DNA of 12,769 nucleotides, taken from the NCBI GenBank assembly GCA_948759685.1, contig CAQBGY010000066.1, positions 1-12,769 on the forward strand, given 5' to 3'. Origin of the DNA: an uncultured Eubacterium sp. GTDB taxonomy: Bacteria > Bacillota_A > Clostridia > Lachnospirales > Lachnospiraceae. This document shows positions 12,578-12,769 of the stretch, piece by piece. The notes beneath the pieces were generated by a model that searched no databases, was not told the DNA's origin, and saw nothing but the letters and a program-made list of their open reading frames with translations. The translations under genes were made by a program, and so were the position numbers. Position 1 is the first letter of the stretch; each line of letters opens with the position of its first letter.

Positions 12578-12769
12578 TGTTACCTCCTTCCCAATCAATA
12601 GACATTTGCCGTTTGTCCGGCTCTAACCAATATAGTTTTCTTCTATCGTCCAGACGAACGTCTTTAATATCCCAGCCTTCTTTTCTAAGGTCGGATATGA
12701 CTTTCCGGCTATCATTTCCGCCAGTAAGGGTGTTTAAATCTTTACTAGTGTACTTGCCACCATCTAAGA
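12570..12769 (-). CDS. Winged-helix-like phage protein, 5' end outside window
   Basis: Only the last 65 residues are present; the gene enters from the right edge and stops at 12570. The visible part (GKYTSKDLNTLTGGNDSRKV, ISDLRKEGWDI, then RRKLYWLEPD) has the order of a small winged helix: recognition helix with D-S-R-K, an 'LR..G..I' turn and a hairpin wing ending in YWL. Such proteins are common in Bacteroidales phage replication regions and probably bind DNA. It overlaps the next gene start by 8 bp. Confidence 0.7.
   Translation of the reverse strand, partial: LDGGKYTSKDLNTLTGGNDSRKVISDLRKEGWDIKDVRLDDRRKLYWLEPDKRQMSIDWEGGNNE

Overview
The window looks like part of a temperate phage or prophage-like element of a Bacteroidales host (Bacteroides/Parabacteroides type). 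The evidence is the promoter form: several intergenic spaces carry the Bacteroidetes -7 element TAnnTTTG, twice with a TTTG about 20 bp upstream, and most genes lack a clear Shine-Dalgarno sequence. The gene set is phage-like: a Rha-type regulator, XRE repressors, a DnaB replicative helicase, a second helicase, a VRR-NUC nuclease and many small orphan genes. All assignments come from reading the sequence; no database search was possible.

Layout, left to right. (1) 1-778 has no convincing gene. It holds leftward promoter-like sites, a hairpin, and short direct repeats that recur every 11 bp. (2) 779-3026 is a leftward operon, in transcription order: two tiny single-membrane-span peptides, three orphan proteins, a zinc-finger protein and Rha. 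(3) 3027-4642 holds two parallel switch modules. In each, a small XRE repressor is transcribed rightward from a shared intergenic space, opposite a leftward unit, and each space has its own repeated operator-like motif. (4) 4661-6986 is a rightward cargo operon behind the second repressor: RhuM, a class II Fic protein and a class III Fic protein, closed by a strong terminator. (5) 6987-7389 has no gene but is dense in hairpins and carries a second copy of the 11-bp repeat array. (6) 7390-12769 is the leftward replication module, in transcription order: a partial winged-helix protein, an orphan, a DUF6291-like replication organiser, DnaB, a cysteine-motif protein, a DEAH helicase, VRR-NUC, then two orphan genes ending at tandem terminators.

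The genes suggest a replication block, an early regulatory block ending in Rha, and between them a repressor-controlled cargo operon with two predicted AMP-transferases. Both Fic proteins carry their own inhibitory motif, so no separate antitoxin is needed. The most interesting points are the RhuM-Fic-Fic cassette, the paired repressor/operator modules with different DNA specificity, a lambda-O-like candidate origin inside the replication organiser gene, and the 11-bp-phased repeat arrays found on both sides of the regulatory and cargo region.
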